Shown: positions 29,301-37,639 of the stretch, piece after piece
Layout: every line of letters begins with the position of its first letter
Numbering within the stretch: the stretch's first letter is position 1
NCBI GenBank assembly: GCA_963575745.1
Contig: CAUYUJ010005592.1
Coordinates: forward strand, 445,293-483,165
From: Prorocentrum cordatum
Lineage: Eukaryota; Sar; Dinophyceae; Prorocentrales; Prorocentraceae
Length of the DNA stretch: 37,873 nucleotides
Direction: 5' to 3'
Notes under the pieces: model-generated
Databases searched by the model: none
The model's input: the letters and a program-made list of their open reading frames with translations, nothing else
Told to the model about the DNA's origin: nothing
Program-made: the position numbers and the translations under genes

Positions 29301-32274
29301 CGGGGTCAAGCAGATGACCTCGAGTAACAAGAGTAAGTGTCATTGCTGGGGATCGATATGCTCTCCCTCTTCGCCACATGCTTTTTATCACTGCCGATCT
29401 AAAGTTAAGATGATTGTGTTTCGGCAGTCGTCGGTATTCTAATCCTGGCGCAAGTCGTGGTAAGGCTGCTGTTGCCAAAAGACGCTGCTTTCCTTGGAGT
29501 CCGAGTGGGGCGGCACCGGTACGCTGAGTTACGCGATATGCTGAGGTATACCTTCGGCGTCGCTCCGCCTGTGGGCACATTCCCAGCGTACATATCTCTC
29601 CACCCACCAGAGTAAAATTCTTCACAATCGATGCTTGGACATGTCCTTGAGCGTTGAGATGGTGCCTTAGCTCCTTCTCAGCCTTGATCGATGTGGCGAA
29701 GTGCTTCGTCTTCTCAACATTGGTCTGAGTACCTGAATGCTGATCAAATTCAACTGAAATAGTTGTTGCTTTGGCAGTCCGAATAGCATGCTGAGGTCCT
29801 TCGGCTCTGAAGTTGCCGTCGTCGATGAAGGATGCGACCTTGACCTCTGCTTCTTTCTCAAGGGCATGGCTCCAAATCGACATCAATGCGAGTGCCTGCT
29901 GCAGGGACCAGGAGTCACCTTGGATAAAACCGTTGCTGCGCTTTGTCTCTGGGCCTACTGCACGTGCTACCTTCCATCTCGCTCGAAGATCCTCGTAGAA
30001 GATGGTGGACGCATGCATGACACCCTCAGGGCAGCCCAGTGCTTTCATCAATCTGTTGCCTATCTCGTACTCGAGGAGGTCAAAGAACTTTCGGCGATCT
30101 GCTGAACATCCTGAGGTCGGAGTACCTGTGATGTGTGCATATTCAATGTCCAGCGCCAGTTCCCAGGATACAGCTTGGTAGTGATATCCTTTCCTGGCTC
30201 CAATAGCTCCATCATGCAACCAAAGCTCGCGCCAGGATGCCATTTGAGTAAATCTGTCGCCTGTGACAGCGGTGTATATTGGGCTCAGATTGGTGATTGG
30301 CCTCGTGTCCGAAATTGAAGCTGTCCACACATTGTCTGGCTCAATCTCTGCAGCAAGGTCAGCCTCCTGATCCCATTTCGGGAGGCAGCTCGTAATTCCA
30401 AGAGTCATTGCACGCGGCCATCTCAACCAAGCATCCTCTACTCCTTTGCAGAGGGTGGCGAACAGGTCACATATACAGGGTGGTAGTAGTCGAAGTTCAG
30501 CAACTCTCCACCCGTCAGCTGCGGCAGCGCGGTGCACATTCATTTTGCAGAATTGTCGATGAAGTCGATGGCCTGTTATGTCCTCGATCTCACATGGATG
30601 TTGCTTGATGTATTGGCCGAAACGGGTCTCGAACTTGTCCCATGCTTTCAGCTCGCCTTTGTTGAAGATCTTGCTCCAGAAAAGATCAACCTGCTGGAGC
30701 ATCTCCTTTCTTCGTGTGTGAATCTGCGTAGGATCTGCATGACCTCGTACTGCATGAATTGTTTGGTACTGTCGTTGTTTGATCCACGCATAGACCTCAC
30801 GTCCGCCAGAGTATCGTAGAGAATCTCTGAGTGTCTTGCGCCAGCTGTCGATCCTCGCCAGCTTGCGCTCTTTGACGTGCTTGCTGTGCTTGTTCTCCAA
30901 TGCTGTGGTCCATTTCCCAATCTGGGTAGAACTCGGTAATCCAATCGGTATGTCAGCTGGTAGGTTCAGCTCACGTCGTAGTGGTCCTCGTACTTTGCGC
31001 CAGAGCGCTTGGGACTTCAATTTCGCAGAAAAATTGGGATGTACGGCTCCTCGATGCTGTTGTAGTGCCAACTCGGCTAGGCGGCTGATGAGGTTCTCCA
31101 GGCGTCGCAGAATGGTCGCCGTGGGTCCTTCTTTCAGCTTGTCTCGGCCTGCAGGTGGTGCCGTACTTTCCCACGTGGTTAGTTCAGGCTCTTGACTTCG
31201 GCCGTGATATACGGCTCCAAAGGTAATGCCAGTGTGCTCAAGTCTCTTTTCCAGGTAAAGCTCTCCAATTTTTCCGACCAGGGCCCAAGCATCCTCGGCC
31301 CGTTCGTCAATGAGTGCTTGCTCGAAGGCTTCGTAGTGTACTTCAATGCATTGGCGTCCAAGGGCATCGCTGTCCTCGGCGCTGATCTTCATGACAGACT
31401 CCACTGGGTAAGCTCGAGGGATTCTGATACTGTCGAAGGTGTTCGTGAGCAGTCCAACGTTCAGTGTCATCTCGAGCCCCAGGTGACTTTTGATTCCTAG
31501 GTCACGTCGTAGTCGGAACGTCTTGATGGCGTCCCTGGCCGCCGTGTTGACTATGATGAGGTCTGGGCGACTCACATTCGTGCCGTGTGTAAACTTGCCC
31601 CACGAGGGGTCAACTCCATATGTCGGCTCAGCTCCAAACATAGCACCTACATCATGCCAACGTCCTGTGGCAAGAATAGCTGCAAGCGTGGAGGAGTGCC
31701 CCGTAGTAGTGTTCGCGTCCATGCAGATGACCACAGCTTGATCGCCAAGGCCTTCAGCATCCTCGAAGGTATAGTGCAGATTCCGATCATTTCGGGTCCT
31801 GATCATGTTGTCATGGCCAGCTTCGTTGTAAAGGTTGACGAAGTGGATGGGACGCGAGCCAAAGAGAGCTACAACCCGAAGCCAGCGGGTCGTCGCATAC
31901 ATCTCCTTGGCTGCTCCATACTTGCGCCCGCCTGGGAGCGTGACCAGAGATCGCTTAGCAATAGTGGCAACCCCACCCTGCTGCGTACGATGATATTTAT
32001 CTCCAAGGCATTTCTGAGGTCTGAGTGGGTGCCCAAAAGTATCCTCATACCCATGAGCTTGACAAGCCTTTGAGCAGCCCATTTGTTGTTTGTAATCCAA
32101 TCGCGTTTCTTGCAATAGTAGTAGGTCGACGTCCATAGTGCCCATACGTCCCACGAACGAATTCCAAGATGTAGCATTTGCTGACAGAATAGTAGCCAGA
32201 GCAGGAATTTCTCCCTCCACTGCCGCCCTCTGAGGTGGCGGCTGTTTGCCTCGCATGCGTCGCGAGGCCATCAT
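26338..32274 (-). CDS. LINE ORF2: EEP endonuclease, reverse transcriptase, CCHC finger, RNase H
   Basis: A 1978-residue protein for target-primed reverse transcription in the nucleus. EEP domain, residues about 25-275: Asn33, Glu56 (LLLLQETRL), Asp186/Asn188 (CMDANTTTG), Asp238 and His264 (KSHLGLEM). RT, about 620-900: motif A Asp726 (CSADRRKFFD), motif B NGFIQGDSWS (781-790), motif C FIDDGN with Asp818/Asp819, then LVGGEICTLG. A CCHC finger follows: C1191-x2-C-x8-H-x4-C1208. RNase H, about 1280-1425: Asp1287, Glu1331, Asp1351, His1400, Asp1421, all expected catalytic positions. The last 550 residues have Pro-rich and helical parts, and two C-x2-C clusters near the C-terminus. The start is the first of two adjacent ATGs, overlapping the ORF1 stop as ATGA. 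All key residues are present, so the enzyme looks functional. The C-terminal domain is unassigned. Confidence 0.92.
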   Translation of the reverse strand: MMASRRMRGKQPPPQRAAVEGEIPALATILSANATSWNSFVGRMGTMDVDLLLLQETRLDYKQQMGCSKACQAHGYEDTFGHPLRPQKCLGDKYHRTQQGGVATIAKRSLVTLPGGRKYGAAKEMYATTRWLRVVALFGSRPIHFVNLYNEAGHDNMIRTRNDRNLHYTFEDAEGLGDQAVVICMDANTTTGHSSTLAAILATGRWHDVGAMFGAEPTYGVDPSWGKFTHGTNVSRPDLIIVNTAARDAIKTFRLRRDLGIKSHLGLEMTLNVGLLTNTFDSIRIPRAYPVESVMKISAEDSDALGRQCIEVHYEAFEQALIDERAEDAWALVGKIGELYLEKRLEHTGITFGAVYHGRSQEPELTTWESTAPPAGRDKLKEGPTATILRRLENLISRLAELALQQHRGAVHPNFSAKLKSQALWRKVRGPLRRELNLPADIPIGLPSSTQIGKWTTALENKHSKHVKERKLARIDSWRKTLRDSLRYSGGREVYAWIKQRQYQTIHAVRGHADPTQIHTRRKEMLQQVDLFWSKIFNKGELKAWDKFETRFGQYIKQHPCEIEDITGHRLHRQFCKMNVHRAAAADGWRVAELRLLPPCICDLFATLCKGVEDAWLRWPRAMTLGITSCLPKWDQEADLAAEIEPDNVWTASISDTRPITNLSPIYTAVTGDRFTQMASWRELWLHDGAIGARKGYHYQAVSWELALDIEYAHITGTPTSGCSADRRKFFDLLEYEIGNRLMKALGCPEGVMHASTIFYEDLRARWKVARAVGPETKRSNGFIQGDSWSLQQALALMSIWSHALEKEAEVKVASFIDDGNFRAEGPQHAIRTAKATTISVEFDQHSGTQTNVEKTKHFATSIKAEKELRHHLNAQGHVQASIVKNFTLVGGEICTLGMCPQAERRRRYTSAYRVTQRTGAAPLGLQGKQRLLATAALPRLAPGLEYRRLPKHNHLNFRSAVIKSMWRRGRAYRSPAMTLTLVTRGHLLDPVQIATAQPLVIARRLFSSPSAARLLRRAKQCWDILQHRVTFTVKDNDTGPINRIRSVLKDLQWTWPAFDYFERANQQRIYLTKHPMGWWQHTLREDLRRFVWRTDLQLQERKDMKGCAVGLNYHVTTAILRKADRTTKPDDEDVDDEPKEQPPLLLGSTDIPVPKLTSKQVPFLRAYLQGGTITGHRLHYITKNPAHKKCPFCLALDETMQHILLDCPRWELQSYTKEELLALPTCLLCCGQLPDKPEYDAFACELLPDDPPLHAPPHHADGEHEVGGHEEDILTKIDDYTVVAGDGSCPGQASDLRLRRSGYSLYYGRGHPCNVEVPLRSVAQGAQRAEVAALRHFVAWSWGKQIYLTDSSCCVRNFSALLRGEALNTKQHTDLWQAIETGLNAKGRELFRIQKVKAHTSERDVPADERLLWEMNRQADAGAVRAARSHGLPDTIRQQHRQEQKLCYLLQHTATVILMHRAKELKEMCRDSHHDRCEQAQAMERAELDGQQHAQLDEDNEEDPWAHLGMDSDDEQPQLPPQRTSSTSPQPTPTAPPAPRRRLLRKAAPEEDPPATILEEPSSSSSSRPQETCTGLALDQATTNPTNWTPKAAFPGYQWEPIQPNIYDWKFKPILPETVANRAWYYQQALFPAVVWYFSQLQWEADDTVRAPMSVSWVELAIDFTIVTGLSLVTPQESASEAKIVRMARYFSTAATRMAQLCKCKLAPRETHAEISALIPLGLRKAPGFKCRASFVAHQHTMKVMYALALASTDRRGSLDVCPDWCSPPKPIWSVPCLKENIVKTVRDSDLSSRAMQSVASLSERGTHTRNVVSVQKLRNVITWTTDEEREFQGLQGRALTDEQKRLLHNREARQQGYHVLGPLTGAKRDQDPHLLCIQCKFTTPGIGRFSTWPRLLCTPGVLPSGPHQCGQKRTPEDYDKLIVEHNIRTEKPGNRCHVLLTFRPARVCQELECMKCSKKSAKRKYFEFCAAICTGR

Positions 32275-34925
32275 TGCTCCGACTTTATTTCCAAGGACGT
32301 CTTGAGCTTCTTTGTGAACTCCTCAAGCTCGGCCTTCCGTTTGCTTTCTTCATCGGTAACAAGGGTCCCTGTCGCTGGCGATGGCGGTGCTGATGTGGGC
32401 GCTGGGGCGATCATCATGTCCAAACATCGCGCAAGTCCCTGACCTTGAAGATGTAATTGTGATAATATTGCAGCATTGTGACTCCCCACCGCGGCCCCGA
32501 TGGCTGACGTTAGAAATTCACGAAATTCTTTTGATAGTCCAGCTCCTGCTTCTGGCTGCTGAGCGGGTTGTTGCGCACGAGGTTGCATCTGTACATCCTG
32601 AGCTTGCACCGGCACGTTCGGTCGAGTCAATTGCGTGGCAATGCTCTTCTTAGTTGTGACAGGTGGCTTCGGCGTAGACGTCGATGTACTTGCAGAGTAT
32701 TGTGTGACAAGCTCAGCCCACGTAGGTGCTGTGGTCGGAGCTTCCGTAATCTTTTCCACTCTTGGATTGATCGTTGCCTGACATCCTCCAATAGATATAT
32801 CACGACTAGCAGGGGCTGACTCAGCACGCGCTCGCACCACTGGGACACGTCGTTTGCCGTTGCCTCGCTGCCGTATGCTCACAAATTCAGATTGCCATCC
32901 CATCTGCGTCTTGAGCTGGTCGCAGAGGGCCTTGCCGTCGATCAGCGCTGGCAGCGGGGAGATCTCGTAGATCGTTGCCGCTGGTGGCGCTCTCTGTTGT
33001 AGTGCTTGCCATGCTGCTGCTGCACTTTGCTTTTTGACACGAAAGAACAAGTTATGTGATTTGAAGTGGTAGCCGAGGCCGCATGCTCCTTCCAGGGTCG
33101 TCGTCAGCTCGATGGCCTCGCTGATGGTCTTGCCACGCTGGAATGGCACAAACTCCTCATCTTCTTTTTCTTGCTTGAGTACAGCTCCATCACTCCCAAT
33201 GTTCGATCTCTGAAAGAAAACTCCATCAGGACCAGAGACTTCACGAAGCTGTTGGACTCTGTTTGCTGGTATACGAAATAACGCTGATATGACACGTCGA
33301 CCTGCATCATCCTCGTTGAACATGCGCCCGCTGTAGCATATGACTTCAAGGTCCGTCGGGATGAGCTTGGTCTTCACAATATTGGCCATCTCGGCATCCA
33401 AAACACGCCAAGGCGGCAGCTCGTTGTACTTCTTTCGTTGGCCTCCTCCTCCTGCTTCAGCTCGCTTGTCGCGGGCCGCTGTAGCTTGTCGGTGAAGACG
33501 CGCCAGTTCTTTGAATAGCTTCTCTGTCGAGTGTTCTTCCAAGACCGCCACAGACATGAGAACCTCTGATTGGCACTCGATCTTTGTGGGGACACGCGTA
33601 GGTTTGATGTCCGCACCCTGCACACCAACATGTTGCCAGACAAACAACTTGCGTAGCTCACGGCGGCCGTCTGGGTGGGTAAGCGGTACACTTAATAATG
33701 ATATTTTATCCGTCAGCCCTCTTTGTGCACACTGAAGGACAAGATCTTTCGGAAGACTATCTGGCGGCTGTGCCAAGACGAACCCAAAGGGGTCTTTCGG
33801 CAACTCTTTGCTCCAGAAATCCTTGTCTGACAGAAGCTGCGCCAGCTCGTTCACTGTGACCAGGTGGATCCGCTTCATGTCATCATATTGCGTTGGTAGC
33901 CCGCGTACAGTCGGTAGTGACCAGTCTGCATCGTCGAGCTTGGTTGTCAGTTGCCACGTCGGCTGTGGTGTGGTCGCTGACTTCTTTTTCTTTTTCACTT
34001 TCTTCTTCTTGGGCTCCGTGTCCGTGTCAGGGAGCTTCGAGCCAAGCGGTCTCTCCTTGAGCCACTTAGTGATCTCTGGAAAGATTTTCTCGGCCTCCAA
34101 CTTTGATATTTCTGCCATTCTTTCTTTGCTGATGTTCCGCAGGTGGTCATACGTCTTCTGAGCCTGGGATACCTCTTTCATTTCGAGCACAGTCATGACT
34201 CGAGATGCCATCATCGCTGGAGTGTTGGCCAGCTTCGCCAGTCGTTTGCGTAGTGCAGTCTTCGCCCCCGGCCCATTGCCGTGGAGCGCGTGCTGAAGTC
34301 GATTCCACTCCTGGTGGGTAATAAGCCACCTATATCCAAGTGAATATTCTCGATCCCCTGGAAAGATGAAGCCCCAACAACATCTCTCCACAAAATTGAT
34401 GCTAATATTCTGAAGATAATATATGTGGACGTACTTCGCGACGCTATGGACAAACTCGTAATACCCATGGTCCGTCGTCATGACAACCGAGAACCTGAAG
34501 CTGTGGTTCAGAAGGTTGTACGTCTCGGCAGAGTCGCCCTTGGAGTCTCTGACGAGGCCCCTCTGGTCGATCTCCACTATGTCACCGATATCGGCCTTGT
34601 CCTTCTTGCCATCGCAGTAGTCCTTGCCCATCTGGATGATGAGCGATTTGGCAGCCTCGAAGTACTTCTCGTCGCACCCCACGAGCTGGCAGAGCTGTTT
34701 GCCTCCACGACTAATTCGAACCCACGTCCCCTTCGCCTTGTGGTTGACAATCTCGCACTTGATGGTCTCCTGCTTAGGGCGCGCGCCTCTGAACAAGATC
34801 GTCGGGGATGACTTTTGCTGCCCGGCCATCCCTGGCGACGCGTCGGGCACTGGCCACCGATGCCCGTTGCTCCAGGTCCCGACCAGCAGCTCAGACTTGT
34901 CCTCGACGACCGCCCTGACGTACAC
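32271..34925 (-). CDS. LINE ORF1 protein, probable RNA-binding partner, 5' end shifted
   Basis: Open for 884 codons upstream of ORF2 and ending in TGA that overlaps the ORF2 ATG. LINE ORF1 proteins bind element RNA and form the transposition particle; here that role is inferred from position. A strongly basic stretch PKKKKVKKKKKS (about residues 303-315) looks like a nuclear import signal. A region near 640-720 (ATIYEISPLPALIDGKALCD) could be an RRM-like fold, not proven. No CCHC knuckles are seen. The frame has no ATG at its 5' end (position 34925 is GTG) and a stop lies about 84 bases upstream. A separate ATG-started frame from 35269 (MHAINTQTWIGEAPEKD) runs into this region, so the true start is probably 35269 with one indel between about 34930 and 34980. 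Confidence 0.8.
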   Translation of the reverse strand: MYVRAVVEDKSELLVGTWSNGHRWPVPDASPGMAGQQKSSPTILFRGARPKQETIKCEIVNHKAKGTWVRISRGGKQLCQLVGCDEKYFEAAKSLIIQMGKDYCDGKKDKADIGDIVEIDQRGLVRDSKGDSAETYNLLNHSFRFSVVMTTDHGYYEFVHSVAKYVHIYYLQNISINFVERCCWGFIFPGDREYSLGYRWLITHQEWNRLQHALHGNGPGAKTALRKRLAKLANTPAMMASRVMTVLEMKEVSQAQKTYDHLRNISKERMAEISKLEAEKIFPEITKWLKERPLGSKLPDTDTEPKKKKVKKKKKSATTPQPTWQLTTKLDDADWSLPTVRGLPTQYDDMKRIHLVTVNELAQLLSDKDFWSKELPKDPFGFVLAQPPDSLPKDLVLQCAQRGLTDKISLLSVPLTHPDGRRELRKLFVWQHVGVQGADIKPTRVPTKIECQSEVLMSVAVLEEHSTEKLFKELARLHRQATAARDKRAEAGGGGQRKKYNELPPWRVLDAEMANIVKTKLIPTDLEVICYSGRMFNEDDAGRRVISALFRIPANRVQQLREVSGPDGVFFQRSNIGSDGAVLKQEKEDEEFVPFQRGKTISEAIELTTTLEGACGLGYHFKSHNLFFRVKKQSAAAAWQALQQRAPPAATIYEISPLPALIDGKALCDQLKTQMGWQSEFVSIRQRGNGKRRVPVVRARAESAPASRDISIGGCQATINPRVEKITEAPTTAPTWAELVTQYSASTSTSTPKPPVTTKKSIATQLTRPNVPVQAQDVQMQPRAQQPAQQPEAGAGLSKEFREFLTSAIGAAVGSHNAAILSQLHLQGQGLARCLDMMIAPAPTSAPPSPATGTLVTDEESKRKAELEEFTKKLKTSLEIKSEQ

Positions 34926-35269
34926 TGGAATGCCACTGCCGCCCGCGCGAAGTCTCCACGCGGACTGTGGGTGGTCAGAACACCTCCGAACGACGTTTGG
35001 CGATCACCGACCACAGTCACGCCCCTCACACTCCGTGTGAATTCAATGTTGGATGGGAACGGTTTTCGCTGAGACGTCGCCTGAAGAGGTCCTGACCACC
35101 CGAAGTGCCAGCCGTCGGCGCTGTGAACGATCTCGAGCCCACATCGGCTGTACCGCCTACCGTCCTTGACAATCACGCTGTCCGATGAGGTGCGTGTCGC
35201 TGTGCGTTCGCCCGTGGCATCCTTTTCTGGTGCCTCCCCTATCCACGTTTGTGTATTGATCGCGTGCAT
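34926..35269 (-). CDS. probable N-terminal part of LINE ORF1 in another frame
   Basis: The ATG at 35269 opens MHAINTQTWIGEAPEKD, with later DGRRYSRCGLEIVHSADGWH and FTRSVRGVTVVGDRQTSFGG. This frame is protein-like up to about 34950 and then becomes Ser/Arg/Thr-rich, while the ORF1 frame becomes protein-like from about the same point (GGSGIPVYVRAVVEDKSEL). A single-base indel or programmed shift would join them. Confidence 0.55.
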
Positions 35270-35384
35270 GGCGTCTCCCCCAACCTCCTATCTTACCTTA
35301 TACCACCCCCGCTCTACGTGTGCGAATCTCCCCCCCGCTACTTGCCCCCCCCCCCCCCCCTCAGTCTGTAGCGTGGACAGGGTT

Positions 35385-35847
35385 GGCAACATGTCCTGGG
35401 GACTCGGGACATCCTGAGGCTCGCGTTCCCCGATCCCGCTGCTATCGGCGGAGATGTCGATTTGCGGCTGGCTCTCGTAGGAATCGGCGGGCGGGTCGTC
35501 GGCGTCGTCGCCGTCGTCGTCGCCACCCCCCTCCTTCGCTGGCCCGAAAGCCTCTTGCGCCCACGCGGTCTCCCTCGGGCGTCGGATCGCACGACTGGCC
35601 CCGACCAATGCCCCCGACCCCTGCCTTCGAGTCTCGAATCCACACCGCGGCGACGAGCACCAGCCCCTGTGCCGACAACATCAGTGACACGCGTTTTGGC
35701 CCACCCGCCGGTCTTTATCAGTGGTTGGCTGACGTGTCGCAGCATGCTCCTTAACATTTTTGATGTGTCCTTGACCCACTTGCGGGACCCCTTGCTCGCG
35801 AGATGCCAGCTAGCTTCCTTCTTCCGCGCAATTTCTGTAAGCACTGC
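35385..35847 (-). CDS. inferred host exon(s) upstream of the LINE
   Basis: After CCCCGAG|GCA at 35847 the minus strand encodes AVLTEIARKKEASWHLASKG, then KWVKDTSKMLRSMLRHVSQP and LIKTGGWAKTRV, in phase 0 with the preceding exon at 36012-36122. Beyond about 35690 this frame becomes Arg-rich, and an acidic stretch (DDPPADSYESQPQIDISADS, then SPQDMLPTLSTL) is found in another frame at about 35560-35385. So there is either an intron or a frameshift between. No domain is recognised. It may be the 5' part of the gene whose exons A-F lie beyond the LINE. Confidence 0.5.
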
Positions 35848-36011
35848 CTCGGGGAGGGTGACCGAGCACGATGAGGAGAGGAAGGAGCACGAGGGGGGAC
35901 GGGGGGCTGGTGATGACAGACGGGGGACGGAAACTGAAGGCACTGTTGATTGTTGTTGAGAGGTGACGTGTTTGGAGTGTCACCATCAGCTTTCGCTGTT
36001 ACGGGGTTTAC

Positions 36012-36122
36012 TTTCATGGCGATCTCACGGGTGTCCCTGAGCAACTCCCTATGGCGTAACAGTGCACGTTTGTCGGACTTCGCCTCGAGCACATCGTCAG
36101 TTGTGTAGGTGATCGAGTCGGC
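36012..36122 (-). CDS. inferred host exon, 37 codons
   Basis: Bounded by CGCGCAG|GCC at 36122 and ATGAAA|GTAAAC at 36012. Length is 111 bases and phase 0 at both ends. The peptide begins ADSITYTTDDVLEAKSDKRA and continues LLRHRELLRDTREIAMK, a charged amphipathic helix by appearance. Joining it to the next exon at 35847 keeps the frame, which is good support for both. Function unknown. Confidence 0.6.
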
Positions 36123-36158
36123 CTGCGCGGGGCTGGTGAAACTAATCAATTGGTCGGG

Positions 36159-36182
36159 TGTGGTGTGTGTGTGTGTGTGTGT

Positions 36183-36236
<54 letters not shown>
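36159..36236. repeat. (GT)n microsatellite
   Basis: About 78 bp of nearly pure GT dinucleotides, broken by two GC steps near 36185-36192. Such tracts can adopt Z-DNA. Confidence 0.98.
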
Positions 36237-36239
<3 letters not shown>

Positions 36240-36410
36240 GGTATCGAGGTGGTATATCCGTAAGGGCTTCGCCCCCTGCCGCCGGCCCCCTCTCTCGGAG
36301 AATGGGCCATGGAAGAGCTAAGTCATGAGGCTTTGGCGCTGTCGTGCAGCAGTATCGGAACTTCATGCGAGGCCGATTCGCAATCGGCAAAACCAACTGA
36401 TCACAAGAGG

Positions 36411-36525
36411 GGTTACCACACAGGGCGATTGGTAAGACGTGTATGGTTTACGAGCTTGGTTACCACACCTTGGGATTAAAGGGCCGAGGGAGTACTCGCA
36501 GTTTGGGTTACCACGCCTTGCGATG
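36411..36525. repeat. degenerate 48-bp repeat with GGTTACCACA
   Basis: GGTTACCAC followed by A/G and a CCTTG-like segment recurs at about 36411, 36460 and 36506, spaced 46-49 bp apart. The array sits immediately before the 73-bp satellite. Confidence 0.65.
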
Positions 36526-36539
36526 GATGTGCGTGAGGG

Positions 36540-37122
36540 GTGGCACCGAATTTCAGAAATGTGGCAAATCCCCTGTGTTTTTGGACCCTGACCCCGCGGA
36601 TCTGCGTGAGGGGTGGCACCGAATTTCAGAAATGTGGCAAATCCCATGTGTTTTTGGACCCTGACCCCGCGGATCTGCGTGAGGGGTGGCACCGAATTTC
36701 AGAAATGTGGCAAATCCCATGTGTTTTTGGACCCTGACCCCGCGGATCTGCGTGAGGGGTGGCACCGAATTTCAGAAATGTGGCAAATCCCTGTGTTTTT
36801 GGACCCTGACCCCGCGGATCTGCGTGAGGGGTGGCACCGAATTTCAGAAATGTGGCAAATCCCTTGTGTTTTTGGACCCTGACCCCGCGGATCTGCGTGA
36901 GGGGTGGCACCGAATTTCAGAAATGTGGCAAATCCCTTGTGTTTTTGGACCCTGACCCCGCGGATCTGCGTGAGGGGTGGCACCGAATTTCAGAAATGTG
37001 GCAAATCCCATGTGTTTTTGGACCCTGACCCCGCGGATCTGCGTGAGGGGTGGCACCGAATTTCAGAAATGTGGCAAATCCCTTGTGTTTTTGGACCCTG
37101 ACCCCGCGGATCTGCGTGAGGG
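36540..37122. repeat. 73-bp satellite, eight tandem copies
   Basis: Units begin GTGGCACCGAATTTCAG at 36540, 36613, 36686, 36759, 36831, 36904, 36977 and 37050. All are 73 bp except the fourth, which is 72 bp. The copies are almost identical; the base after AAATCCC is C, A, A, deleted, T, T, A, T in order. Since 73 is not a multiple of three, frames rotate and any ORFs through it are artefacts. A truncated ninth unit ends near 37130. Confidence 0.97.
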
Positions 37123-37213
37123 GTGTCGATTTCGAGCCCCCCCAGCAATTCAGACAACGCGCACAGGGGGCGCTAAAAGTCTTGTTTGGGCCTCCCCCCC
37201 CTTCGCGCGGTCA

Positions 37214-37268
37214 ACCAACTAGTTACAGTAACCAGCAAGAAGTCAACTAGTTACAGTAACCAGCAAAA
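37214..37268. repeat. two copies of a 30-bp tandem repeat
   Basis: AACTAGTTACAGTAACCAGC is repeated at about 37215 and 37243 with short linkers. The motif TTACAGTAA is itself nearly palindromic. Confidence 0.85.
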
Positions 37269-37639
37269 AGCAGAACTGTAACACTGGAAACTACAAGCTA
37301 CAACTGGCACAGGAAACTGCGAACCCGCGCCTACAGCCTGGTGGCCCCACAAGGGGGCCGGCGGATACTAGCCTGATCGATGTAGAGCACCCACACCAGC
37401 AGCAGCCGCTTGTCATCCCCGTGGAATGTACGCGTGGCCATGTTCGAAACCTATGTTTGGGCCATCGTGCCTGCAGCAGACGTGCTGTTAATGGCAATGG
37501 CGGTGACCCCCACGATCGATGCACGAATGACAGCGATGGGAACATATGGATGCCGTGGGGATAGGCTGAGATGGGGGGAGGGCAGGGCAGAACCCATGAA
37601 GACGGCGAGCTGGCGACGATTCGCCATATGATAGGCATG

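Larger units (their letters stand above)
25940..35290 (-). mobile_element. non-LTR retrotransposon (LINE), about 9 kb, nearly intact
   Basis: The minus strand carries ORF1 (32271-34925, probably starting upstream at 35269) and ORF2 (26338-32274), followed by a 3' untranslated region with a duplicated segment. The domain order EEP-RT-CCHC-RNase H is that of LINEs of the I/RNase H-bearing group. There are no LTRs. Base composition is visibly less GC-rich than the flanking host DNA. Both ends are estimates: the 5' end is placed just before the ATG at 35269, and the 3' end somewhere in 25925-26280. No target-site duplication or A-tail could be fixed. The length of uninterrupted reading frame suggests recent activity. 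Confidence 0.85.

Noticed and set aside
25940-35290. LTR retrotransposon or virus
   Set aside because: No terminal direct repeats, protease or integrase. Domain order is that of a LINE.
36540-37122. CRISPR array
   Set aside because: Units are directly adjacent and almost identical throughout, with no unique spacers. The genome is eukaryotic.
36540-37128. Set of related short proteins (APNFRNVANP...)
   Set aside because: They are translations of the 73-bp satellite in rotating frames.
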